A DNA stretch of 64,000 bases from Epiperipatus broadwayi. Lineage: Eukaryota; Onychophora; Udeonychophora; Euonychophora; Peripatidae. The notes beneath the pieces are model-generated. The model was not told the DNA's origin. It searched no databases and was given only the letters and a program-made list of their open reading frames with translations. The translations under genes and the position numbers were made by a program. The stretch covers positions 608,702-672,701 of the forward strand of contig JAQFVV010006473.1 in assembly GCA_028023455.1 (NCBI GenBank), in the 5' to 3' direction. This document shows positions 53,004 to 63,310 of the stretch, one piece after another; the first letter of the stretch is position 1; each line of letters opens with the position of its first letter.

Positions 53004-55176
53004 TGTAATGATCCGGAGAATATAGACGTCACATATCTGCACTACAGGGCGCCATCTAGGCATTTGAACCTAGAAAAATTTATAAAGTAGGCAGATATAG
53101 TAAGTCAAAAATTTTTTTTTTTTTTTTAAATTTTGATTCCGGTCGTTAGCCCAAGTCACTAGCTCAGGGAGTAGCAGAGATTTAATAATATAATATCTTA
53201 TCTAATTATATTTTAATATTTAAAAATAAAATAAGCCACTGCCTGTAATTAACATACAGAAAATTTATTTACGCACATATATATAAGATTGAAAATTGTT
53301 TTAGTATCAGTTTACATTTTAACATTCAACATTATTTTTATCTTTACTTTGAATTTTAATTTACATTTTAATTTCTATTATATTATAAGTTTACATTTTA
53401 ATTAAGTTCGCACAGATGGGATTATAAAAGCTTGTTTTAATATGTTGCGTATAGATCGGTTACATAGATTACAATGGTCAAAAACATTTCAAAATAAACA
53501 TAAACGATCAAAATATAAAATCATTGATACCGACAATCGCAGAGGGGAAATTTATAAGTAACCCAATAGTATTCACCATAAGATACTTGCATTGTCACCA
53601 ATAACTTAAAAGACATCTGAATAAATACATCTTAGATACTCACTGTAAGGTATCAGTATTTACCGAATGTCTATATATTTTGATCACCTATAAAAACCAA
53701 AAACATAATTAACCTATAATGAATCCATGCAAACGTTTATAAACAACTTAAATTTAATGTATTTTTATTTAGTGTCGAGTATGAATAGACTACATAGATT
53801 TGCATTTGAAAATAAACATTGTATCCCTATTTAACCTTAGGGTAAAATTCATAGTCAAACTGGCATCAATTCATCTGATATATCGATGTATTCAATGTAA
53901 TAAAATACAGCAGCACAAAAAGTCAAGAAAAGAAATTGCCTCTCCTCAGATAGGAATATTACACCCATCTGCAAAGAAGAGCAATAAACAAAAACTCCAT
54001 AGAAAGGAACTGGGTGGTATCTGACTTATAATTCCTTCCATAGGCAAATGGAAGTGTGTGGCATATGAAGGGATTCTGTTTATAGTGAATCAATATTACA
54101 TCTACTAATCACACCAATATATCCAATCCATTGACCCACTTTAACCATGAAACAAATAACCTAAGATTACCCCCTCCCCTAATATAACTTTACAAATCTA
54201 TACAGCCATTCATGCCCGACTTAAGTTTAACATTTATATAATTTAACTTAACGGAAAACAGAAACCATAATAAAACTTAAAGAACAAAAAATAAATAAAT
54301 GGAAATGATTTTAACTTAAAAAAAAATATCAAATAACATTATTAATATTAATTTACATTGGTCAGATAGGATTCTATTTGTATTTTTATATATGGAAAGT
54401 TTTTAATTTAATGTTCATAAATTATAAAGTTCTTATGGTTTTTTAAACAGTTCATCTTTATATGTTCCTTGCCATTTGAACGGAATTCCAAGTGCCATCC
54501 TAAAAAGATTGGTATCCATTTAGCTGTTGTTTTATTTATTCATTCGGAGAAGTTTTTAGTTTAGTTGGTCCCAATGTAGAAAATGATAGTTCATTTCTCT
54601 TTTCTTTTCTTTGCCAAAACTGAAGGGATTGAAGAGTGCCCCTTTTCAATCTCTTCTCCTTCACTTCCGCACTAACACATATCTGTCACATCGTAAATAA
54701 TCAATTAACTCTTATTTTCAAACCTTTCCTTTTATATTAATTTGAAGGATTGAATTTACATTACATCATTGATGCAATGGTCCTTTTGCTGAGGTCCAAT
54801 TCCATAGGGATTTCTTTTTATTTGCTAAAAGTTTCTATTGTTTTCCTATCTGACTGATGTTTTTACATTTAAATGCTCAAGGCTGGTTTACATTTAACTA
54901 ATTAAAACAATCATTTCCATTTCTGATTAATTAATGTGTTCTTCCAAGATTAAAGCATATATTTTTATCTCTAAATCTTTTTAGGTTTTTGTTTTTAAAA
55001 TACCTTTCTATTTTTAATAAAGTTTTATTTTAATAATTTTTTTTTTATCTGTGCGATTTATATATACGAGTTTTTAAGATGATATTTTAATTTCAATTTT
55101 TAATTCTTAAAGAAAATTTTAAATGCGAACATGTTTAATAATAAAAAACAATGTAACATCGTCTGTGCTTGTTATA
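53004..55176 (-). repeat. LTR element A, right LTR (5' LTR)
   Basis: Begins TGTAATGATCCGGAG like the left copy. The end is degenerate (GCTTGTTATA against GCTCATTACA) and runs into the (TA)n tract that element B entered. Its divergence from the left LTR, by substitutions and 1-20 bp indels throughout, shows the age of the insertion. Confidence 0.8.
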
Positions 55177-55193
55177 TATATATATATATATAT

Positions 55194-57407
55194 TGTAACC
55201 GGTCGCCTTATTCAACCGTTCCTAAAGGGATTGAGAGCTCCGAAACAAACATGATATAGCGTAAAGCTTTATTTATTTTCCTATATCGATAGTTGTTCAT
55301 TATCAACACAAGGGGGCGCCAGATACGATGATTTAATTTACAATTTAATTTCTCGCATCACCTTACGTCATATCAAAACGATTTCGAAGTCTAATCCCCG
55401 CCCATAAGCTCAAACTCCCAGCATGGACCAATAAGGGTCACTCAGGGTCGCGATGTAATTGTTTTCAAGACTATTATTCTGGCAAAAGACACAATACTAA
55501 CCAATGGAGAAGAATCTTGGTTGATTAACAGATCGGTCCAAATATTGGACCGGGTCATTGGTTATTTGCAACTAATACGAATGTTCGGTTTATGCATCAT
55601 TATATAAAAAAAATTAGAAGCTTATAATATCATCCCCCCTTTATCATACAGTCCAATAGAATTATTCACACTAGCTTTATTGACATTTACTTATACTTAT
55701 TAATAATAGGCCCTCCCAACTCTTAAACCTATCTTAACTACATAATAAATAAACATCGTGACTTACGGCACGATGAAATTTAAAGAAATAAACAAAACAA
55801 AAAAAAATACAAGAAAGACAAATTTAAAAGTAAAATAATTAATTGCATGAATAAATGCTGATTATAATAATTAAAAAAAATATATATTTTAATTATAGAG
55901 AATGATTTGAGGAATGCTCGACTTGTTTAAATAAAAAAAGAATTTATTGAATATAAAAAAATGAAACATTGATTAATAGCTTTATTTGCACGCACATACA
56001 CGCATTCTCGCACTCGCACAGAAAAGAACATATTATGCATAATAAACATGGATGATAAAATATATTTCCTTCCTTTACATTTTGAAATTAGGTGTGTGTT
56101 ATAGTTTATCTGCGAAAGAAAATAATAATTATGATCAAAGTTCATAACAGGAAAAGTCCTAAGATTTAAATATGAGGAACTATGTAGCATCTGATATTTT
56201 TTTTATTTACGAAAGTTGAGATTAAAATAATAAGATTCAAATATGAGGGATTACGGATCATTTTATATTTTGATTTACGAAAGTCGAATTTAATTAATTA
56301 TGAGATTGCCTTTTAAAGTCTACGTAAAGAATGAATGGGAGCATAAAAGAAATAAAGTGTTTACCTAGGATTTTGCGTAGTCTTCTGCTGCTTCTAATTT
56401 GGTGAGGGTTCGAACCTGGTGGATAATGTTTCCATAATAAATGGTTATTCATTTCATATAAGTTCAGCGTAGTATGTTTGGACGATTCTTGTATATTAAA
56501 CGGAACAACGTCCTTGGACTGATTGGAGTACGATGTTCGGACGGCACTGTTGTTGATCATTCATAGCTGTGGAGATGTTCTGGCGGCGGAGCGTCGATCA
56601 ATCACTGAAGGGTTTCTTAGCCCATCATGACGATCGACGCTCTAAATGTTAATTTCATAGTGATCATATTGGATAAACCGGATAGCAAAAAAAGAGAAAA
56701 GTTCTAGTTGTAGCTTCCGGAGGAATTTACAAAAAAAAACTATAAGCATAAGCAAAACAAAACAAAGAATGTAAAAAGACCAAGACAAAGACTAAGACTC
56801 ATATTTATATGGGTTGGTTATTATCTGAGGATCCAATCTCCACCCAGAGTTCAATATTCTTTGAGTTGTCGTTGGGGTCCGTGTCCTACGTAATGTTCAT
56901 TCAATCCATATGCTTGAGGCAATCTTAGGTTTATGCAATCTCACATTGCAATCTCAGTTAGAAAAAATTCATACTTATTCACCTTTTATACATACATGTG
57001 TGCGTGTTTTAAGAGAACAATTTAACTTACATTAGTTTAAAAGTCGAGCATTTAATCTCAAAATCACTTCTATAAGCTTTTAACTTTCACTATAGTTATA
57101 ATTTAAAATAAACCCCTTTTTAATTACCCCCGCGGCATATACAAGTAGAAATCACTTATTGAGATTTAAAATGGCATATTAGTGATGCTTTATATTTTAT
57201 TTTTAGAGAATATTATTATAGTAGATTATATGAAAGCCTTAAATTATTTAATCAGAAATATTAACATTTTATTTTATAGTGTATTTTATAAAGCATTGAA
57301 AGAAAACTATATTTATTTTTATCATAAGTTGAAAGTAAATAAAAAATAGAGTATTTACATTGCTTGTGTGTGTGGGTATATACCTGTACCGACTTTGTCT
57401 CGGTACA
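55194..57407 (-). repeat. LTR element B, left LTR (3' LTR)
   Basis: 2214 bp, direct repeat of 59862-62079. Overlapping AATAAA signals (minus strand, 55268-55277) lie about 75-80 bp from its outer end and are candidate polyadenylation signals. The minus-strand frames at 55927-56190 and 56294-56560 occur in both LTRs only because the LTRs are identical; I do not treat them as genes. Confidence 0.93.
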
Positions 57408-58368
57408 TATCCCCGCGATCCGTCTAAAATTAAAATGCGATGCTTGGCATTTTAATTTTCACAATAAAATCCTTTATTTTTGACCCCGCTTCGTGTGATT
57501 TTTAATCACTTATTTTAGCCGACTATCCTACAGTTCAACTCCCCCTCATATAAAGAAACGAATTGGCAGGTCATGTGGTCAGGCTCGGATTGACACTTGA
57601 CATTTGCGAACTAAACTCAAAAAAAAATTCTTTTTTTTTCTTTCTTTTTTTTTTTTCTTTACGAAGAGCGGGCGTGCCATAATTGGAGATATCTTGCCCA
57701 GTCTGGTACAGGCACCCCGGGTGGAAGATTGGCATGGGGATGGACCTTTCCGAAGTCCCACGATGCAAGGTTACGAACATATAGGCATTCTCTTATGGCC
57801 TAGCTAATGGAAGGCAGGAGGATGGTCATTTCCGAAGTCCCCTCTGCAAAAAATACGAAAACATTTACGAGGTGGCGAATAATCTGAGTTATAGAACAAC
57901 AAGCATTCAAAATATCCGAGCTCTGTACCTCCTAGCACAATGGGAAATAGTGAGGGAAGGAACAATAATAGCGCACTCTCGCGATCCGGCTTTTCTTTCT
58001 TTCTTTAGGCGGCATCCGCTTCCTTTCTCCGCGTGTTTTCGAGCAACATATATTTTAGTCGAAGGCGACGTTCTTTTTTTTTTTTTTTTTAAACTGGCTT
58101 TCAGAAATATTAACTTATTTACCTCGAATAGTTTTCTTTAGAAGATTTATGACATTTATTCTTTTTATCTGCGATCTGCTTTGATTTAAAATAATGCTTT
58201 ATCAACCCCCCTTCCCCCCTTGTTATTGTATGATGCGATGCGATGTGTAAGTCCTTTCTGGTCCGAGGTCATTTTCCTTTAGTTACCGTTGTTTATAAAG
58301 CGTGCTCCGGTAATCGTATTCCTGTGGCAAATCCGTGTTCGTCAACGTGTTTTTAGACTAAATTTTCA
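57408..58368 (-). other. Element B, non-coding region 3' of gag
   Basis: About 960 bp between the gag stop codon and the 3' LTR, where pol would normally be. Instead there are T-rich and C-rich runs and two similar short blocks with TTTCCGAAGTCCC (57747-57790 and 57828-57870). I see no reverse transcriptase or integrase motif in any frame. The edge next to the LTR carries GATCGCGGGGATA in element sense, a plausible polypurine tract. Confidence 0.7.
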
Positions 58369-59499
58369 TTAGTATCGATCTGGTGGTAGCTTTCTCCTAT
58401 ATGGTTCCTGTCTCGGCCTCTCTATCTGCCTTTCCCGTCCTTCCGCTCGCTCGAACTTGGCTATGGCGTCCCCCATCTCGTGGATGCCCTCGTCATCCCG
58501 GCTTAGCATCATCCGCCTGATGTCTGTCGGCATGTTGTGTCTAATGGTCGAGATGATTTGCTCCTCCGTCATGTGATACGCCGGTAGCTGCTGGAGGCCG
58601 GCCACCTGCCTGTAATAGAACTGCGTTATCGTCTCGTTAGGTTTGAGCCCGTATTTTTCATTGGTGATGTGAAAGTAGATCCCCTCTTGTCTGGTAGCGT
58701 TCCAAAAGCTTCGTAGGATCTCTTCTCGATATTCTACGAACGATCTGGGTTTAAACTCGATCGTTCGCCACCAATCTCTAGCTGGCCCTTGCAGGTATGT
58801 GCTGGCAATATTGATTTTGTCTGGCTCCGGCTTTGAGGGCTCAGAAAACAGGTTCCGGGCGCTCTCCACGTGGTCCATCGGACTCTCGTTTTCACCTGCC
58901 CTGAAGATCTCAATTTTTATTTGCCTTTCGGCCCACGACTGGCTCGGTTCCCGCACATTTATTCTCAGTTCAAATTTCTTTTCCAACTCCTCCAGACGTT
59001 TGGCCATAATTTCTCTCGGTATGTTCTGTTGTGGCTCGATTCCTTCTACCTTTCTATTTATCGCGTCCACCTTTTGTCTTACGTCTTCCAACTCTGCCTT
59101 TGCTGTTATCACTTCAGTCTTCGCTTCTTCTATCTCGGCTTTTGCTGCGCCGATCTCTATTTTTATTGAGGTAATTTCAGTCTTTACTTCGTCAATCTTT
59201 ATTTCTTCCTCTTTGCTCTGGTCCTCCTCTGACTCTCCTGTGTCTCCCTTCAATAATTTTCGTATCTCCCTAATGAATTCCCCTCTCTCCTCCTTTCTCT
59301 CTCTCCTTCTTTCTTCTTCTCTGTCCTCTTCTCTCTTCCTTCTTTCTTCCCTATCTTCCCTCATCTCTATCATCATTTGGCTCATCATTCTAAGAAGCAT
59401 TTTTATTTCTGATTCAGCCTCTTCTTTAACATCTATCTTTTTGAACGTTATAGGGCTCTCCCCTGTCTCCTCCCACGCAGTATCGTTATTGCTGTCCAT
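58369..59499 (-). CDS. Gag-like capsid protein of LTR element B
   Basis: An uninterrupted 376-residue frame, much less AT-rich than its surroundings. Residues 1-35 are acidic. Residues 36-85 are a Met/Arg/Glu-rich charged helix (EMREDREERRKREEDREEER). Residues 95-180 are a heptad-like coiled coil with repeating EIEEAKTEVITAKAELEDV. Residues 185-355 match the Gypsy-type retrotransposon Gag (Retrotrans_gag) fold, including YLQGPARDWWRTIEF (235-249), YREEILRSFW (257-266), ETITQFYYRQVAGL (289-302) and IRHNMPTDIRRMML (319-332). The C-terminus is basic (residues 352-376) and lacks the CCHC zinc knuckle usual in Gag. It should form the capsid or particle that packages the RNA. The start at 59499 lies about 360 bp inside the 5' LTR; no other upstream ATG extends the domain. 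The absence of pol on either side is the odd feature. Confidence 0.88.
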   Translation of the reverse strand: MDSNNDTAWEETGESPITFKKIDVKEEAESEIKMLLRMMSQMMIEMREDREERRKREEDREEERRRERKEERGEFIREIRKLLKGDTGESEEDQSKEEEIKIDEVKTEITSIKIEIGAAKAEIEEAKTEVITAKAELEDVRQKVDAINRKVEGIEPQQNIPREIMAKRLEELEKKFELRINVREPSQSWAERQIKIEIFRAGENESPMDHVESARNLFSEPSKPEPDKINIASTYLQGPARDWWRTIEFKPRSFVEYREEILRSFWNATRQEGIYFHITNEKYGLKPNETITQFYYRQVAGLQQLPAYHMTEEQIISTIRHNMPTDIRRMMLSRDDEGIHEMGDAIAKFERAEGRERQIERPRQEPYRRKLPPDRY

Positions 59500-59861
59500 T
59501 TATGATTTGATAAAGAGGAAACAAAAATTTTTTTTTTCTTCCCTTTCTCTATTTATATTTAAAATGTTACAACTTTTTGTTGATGCCTAAAGGAACGTGA
59601 TTATTTTATTTTTTTATTTATGATAAGAAGTGATTAATCGACGTCCGCGCCTCCATCTCCCGCTATGTTCTCCTTTGCTTTATTCGTTGTCCATCCATAA
59701 TTTTTCTTTTTCCCTTTTTTCTCTTTTTTTATTCGTCCAAACTTTCGTTTACGTGAAAAAGTTTTGCGTCTTTTACGAGGTTCGGCCGCTTTTGGCTAAT
59801 GTCTTGATTTGCTTCTCTCCAAAACATTATTTGTATTAGCCTCACGTTTGGAAGCGCCATT
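59500..59861 (-). other. Element B 5' leader
   Basis: About 360 bp between the 5' LTR and the gag start, T-rich on the + strand. It contains the primer-binding-site-like sequence at the LTR edge and would be the site of packaging signals. The + strand frame at 59630-59839 is antisense and not a gene. Confidence 0.7.
59839..59859 (-). promoter_or_regulatory. Primer-binding-site-like sequence, element B
   Basis: CCTCACGTTTGGAAGCGCCA on the + strand ends in CCA two bases left of the LTR. It resembles the tRNA-Lys 3' end (GCCCCACGTTGGGCGCCA) with a few changes. On the minus strand this is a TGGCGCTTCCAAACGTG primer site directly after the 5' LTR. Position and CCA end are convincing; the exact tRNA is inferred. 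Confidence 0.6.
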
Positions 59862-62076
59862 TGTAACCGGTCGCCTTATTCAACCGTTCCTAAAGGGATT
59901 GAGAGCTCCGAAACAAACATGATATAGCGTAAAGCTTTATTTATTTTCCTATATCAATAGTTGTTCATTATCAACACAAGGGGGCGCCAGATACGATGAT
60001 TTAATTTACAATTTAATTTCTCGCATCACCTTACGTCATATCAAAACGATTTCGAAGTCTAATCCCCGCCCATAAGCTCAAACTCCCAGCATGGACCAAT
60101 AAGGGTCACTCAGGGTCGCGATGTAATTGTTTTCAAGACTATTATTCTGGCAAAAGACACAATACTAACCAATGGAGAAGAATCTTGGTTGATTAACAGA
60201 TCGGTCCAAATATTGGACCGGGTCATTGGTTATTTGCAACTAATACGAATGTTCGGTTTATGCATCATTATATAAAAAAAATTAGAAGCTTATAATATCA
60301 TCCCCCCTTTATCATACAGTCCAATAGAATTATTCACACTAGCTTTATTGACATTTACTTATACTTATTAATAATAGGCCCTCCCAACTCTTAAACCTAT
60401 CTTAACTACATAATAAATAAACATCGTGACTTACGGCACGATGAAATTTAAAGAAATAAACAAAACAAAAAAATACAAGAAAGACAAATTTAAAAGTAAA
60501 ATAATTAATTGCATGAATAAATGCTGATTATAATAATTAAAAAATATATATTTTAATTATAGAGAATGATTTGAGGAATGCTCGACTTGTTTAAATAAAA
60601 AAAAGAATTTATTGAATATAAAAAAATGAAACATTGATTAATAGCTTTATTTGCACGCACATACACGCATTCTCGCACTCGCACAGAAAAGAACATATTA
60701 TGCATAATAAACATGGATGATAAAATATATTTCCTTCCTTTACATTTTGAAATTAGGTGTGTGTTATAGTTTATCTGCGAAAGAAAATAATAATTATGAT
60801 CAAAGTTCATAACAGGAAAAGTCCTAAGATTTAAATATGAGGAACTATGTAGCATCTGATATTTTTTTATTTACGAAAGTTGAGATTAAAATAATAAGAT
60901 TCAAATATGAGGGATTACGGATCATTTTATATTTTGATTTACGAAAGTCGAATTTAATTAATTATGAGATTGCCTTTTAAAGTCTACGTAAAGAATGAAT
61001 GGGAGCATAAAAGAAATAAAGTGTTTACCTAGGATTTTGCGTAGTCTTCTGCTGCTTCTAATTTGGTGAGGGTTCGAACCTGGTGGATAATGTTTCCATA
61101 ATAAATGGTTATTCATTTCATATAAGTTCAGCGTAGTATGTTTGGACGATTCTTGTATATTAAACGGAACAACGTCCTTGGACTGATTGGAGTACGATGT
61201 TCGGACGGCACTGTTGTTGATCATTCATAGCTGTGGAGATGTTCTGGCGGCGGAGCGTCGATCAATCACTGAAGGGTTTCTTAGCCCATCATGACGATCG
61301 ACGCTCTAAATGTTAATTTCATAGTGATCATATTGGATAAACCGGATAGCAAAAAAAGAGAAAAGTTCTAGTTGTAGCTTCCGGAGGAATTTAAAAAAAA
61401 CTATAAGCATAAGCAAAACAAAACAAAGAATGTAAAAAGAATGTCAAAGAATAAAGACAAAGACTAAGACTCATATTTATATGGGTTGGTTATTATCTGA
61501 GGATCCAATCTCCACCCAGAGTTCAATATTCTTTGAGTTGTCGTTGGGGTCCGTGTCCTACGTAATGTTCATTCAATCCATATGCTTGAGGCAATCTTAG
61601 GTTTATGCAATCTCACATTGCAATCTCAGTTAGAAAAAATTCATACTTATTCACCTTTTATACATACATGCGTGCGTGTTTTAAGATAACAATTTAACTT
61701 ACATTAGTTTAAAAGTCGAGCATTTAATCTCAAAATCACTTCTATAAGCTTTTAACTTTCACTATAGTTATAATTTAAAATAAACCCCTTTTTAATTACC
61801 CCCGCGGCATATACAAGTAGAAATCACTTATTGAGATTTAAAATGGCATATTAGTGATGCTTTATATTTTATTTTTAGAGAATATTATTATAGTAGATTA
61901 TATGAAAGCCTTAAATTATTTAATCAGAAATATTAACATTTTATTTTATAGTGTATTTTATAAAGCATTGAAAGAAAACTATATTTATTTTTATCATAAG
62001 TTGAAAGTAAATAAAAAATAGAGTATTTACATTGCTTGTGTGTGTGGGTATATACCTGTACCGACTTTGTCTCGGT

Positions 62077-62079
<3 letters not shown>
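59862..62079 (-). repeat. LTR element B, right LTR (5' LTR)
   Basis: 2218 bp, nearly identical to 55194-57407. The transcription start should lie within it, directed to the left; I did not identify a convincing TATA box. Minus-strand frames at 60553-60855 and 60958-61224 mirror those of the left LTR. Confidence 0.93.

Positions 62080-62127
<48 letters not shown>
62080..62127. repeat. (TA)n microsatellite, right flank of element B
   Basis: A TA run directly continuing the tract that ends at 55193 on the other side of element B. The original uninterrupted tract was split by the insertion. Confidence 0.9.
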
Positions 62128-62131
<4 letters not shown>

Positions 62132-62789
62132 ATTAAGAAACTGAATTGAATCTAAGCAGTTTATATTGCTAATAAAGAGAAAATAAATTGCCAAAGACCT
62201 TTTTTTAAAAGACTTCAAATAGAGAAGAATACATTAAATAAATTTGCTGAAATAAAGTAAGGAAAAGTGACTATAAATTAAAGAAGTTAGATTAAATTTG
62301 GAGAGCCCATCTTAAAGAAGATCAATAAATGATGAAAATGATGATAATGATAATAATATTGATCAATTTTATGTAACATTGACAATAAATGACTTAATTT
62401 GAAATAAAATTTATTTGCACTCGCTAAACTAAAATGAGAAGTGAATATATGTATATAAAATAAATTCAGTATCTAAATTATACACAATGACAATATATAT
62501 CAATGTGTTAATAATGGTGTCATTTTAAAATATTTATTGATGAGTGTTCTTTGATTGCAATACAACAGAATCATGGTAAACAGTAATTAAAAACAAATTG
62601 GTAGTTGTTTTATATACATCCATGCTGCATGAGGGCATTGTTTTTCTTGAAAAAATATAACATATGAACATTCCCAGGTTTTTTTTTTTAATTCCTTGTT
62701 TGTTTGTTTTAAACACAAATTTTATTTTATTTTTTTTTGGAAACATTTATTTTTATTAACATCAACAAAATAAATAAATATAAAATAAA
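62128..62789. other. Intergenic, nothing recognised
   Basis: AT-rich sequence between element B's microsatellite and the minisatellite. The minus-strand frames at 62027-62218 and 62534-62746 have no recognisable features. Confidence 0.45.
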
Positions 62790-63310
62790 ATCAACATTTT
62801 GGTTTGGGGGGGGGTTCTGCTTTTTAAATGTAAAACTTAGAACACTTATTACAGTTGTATTTTTTGGTTTAAAAATAAATCCTAAAGTTAACAAGTTCTT
62901 TTTTTTTTTTTTGGTTTGTGCTTGTTTGGGGGGGTTTTATTTTTTTTTTTTTTAATGTAAAACTTATGGTACATTTATTATGTTTGTATTTTTGGTTTCC
63001 TATTTTTGTGTAAAAAATAAATCCTAAAGTTTGTAAGCTTTTTGGTTTTTTTTGGTTTCACTTTTGTTTGGGTTTGTTTTTATTTAAATGTAAAACTTAG
63101 TACACTTATTATGGTTATATTTTTGGTTTCCTATTTTTGTTTAAAAAAAAAAGCCTAAAGTTAGTAAGCTTTTTTTTTTTTGCTTTCATTTTTTTTTTAA
63201 AAAAATAACAAACAAATTTAAAACTTATTACAATTTTTTTTTTTTGGGTTTCACTTTTTTTTTAAAAACAACATCAAAAAAATTAAAACTTATTAGTTTT
63301 TTTTGGTTCT
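62790..63310 (+). repeat. T-rich minisatellite, about 130-bp period
   Basis: Three good units start near 62800, 62931 and 63063, followed by two shorter degenerate ones. Each carries AATGTAAAACTTA, ACATTTATTATG-like, GTATTTTTGGTTT and AATCCTAAAGTT, separated by long T and G runs. Units lose length and identity towards the right. The + strand frame at 62737-62955 is a by-product. Confidence 0.8.

Larger units (their letters stand above)
50152..55176 (-). mobile_element. LTR retrotransposon A, non-coding, long LTRs
   Basis: Two direct repeats of about 2.13 and 2.17 kb bracket only about 720 bp, so LTRs make up some 86% of the element. The left LTR begins TGTAATGA and ends TCATTACA, a perfect 8-bp terminal inverted repeat. 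Minus-strand orientation is inferred from a tRNA-like primer site just left of the second LTR. The two LTRs differ by many substitutions and indels, so the insertion is older than element B to its right. Nothing resembling gag or pol is present. Its right end is eroded where it meets a (TA)n tract, and I could not identify a target duplication. Confidence 0.8.
55194..62079 (-). mobile_element. LTR retrotransposon B, recent, gag-only, long LTRs
   Basis: A complete element of 6886 bp inserted within a (TA)n tract. LTRs of 2214 and 2218 bp are almost identical, differing by a few substitutions, A-run lengths and one ~12-bp indel near 56780/61440. Each runs TGTAACCGG to CGGTACA on the + strand (TGTACCG to GGTTACA in element sense). 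The 2454-bp interior carries a tRNA-like primer site, an intact Gag frame and a purine-rich stretch (GATCGCGGGGATA in element sense) next to the 3' LTR, but no protease, reverse transcriptase, RNase H or integrase. ATAT borders both ends, consistent with a 4-bp target duplication although the TA repeat makes the length ambiguous. Gypsy-like by Gag type and primer site; movement would need enzymes from another element. Confidence 0.92.

Noticed and set aside
56405-56420. GGGTTCGAACC in the LTR of element B, like a tRNA B box
   Set aside because: No A box at the usual distance and no cloverleaf; a chance palindromic B-box-like match.
57571-57780. Overlapping frames on both strands at the 3' side of element B
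   Set aside because: They span a poly-T/poly-A run and show no protein family features.
58799-59590. 263-residue + strand frame overlapping gag
   Set aside because: It is antisense to the Gag frame, Ser/Leu/Phe-rich, and matches nothing; it exists because the gag strand is rich in Glu and Lys codons.
56294-61224. Identical 88-residue minus-strand frames in the two LTRs of element B
   Set aside because: Their identity reflects the recent LTR duplication and is not evidence of selection; no domain is recognisable.
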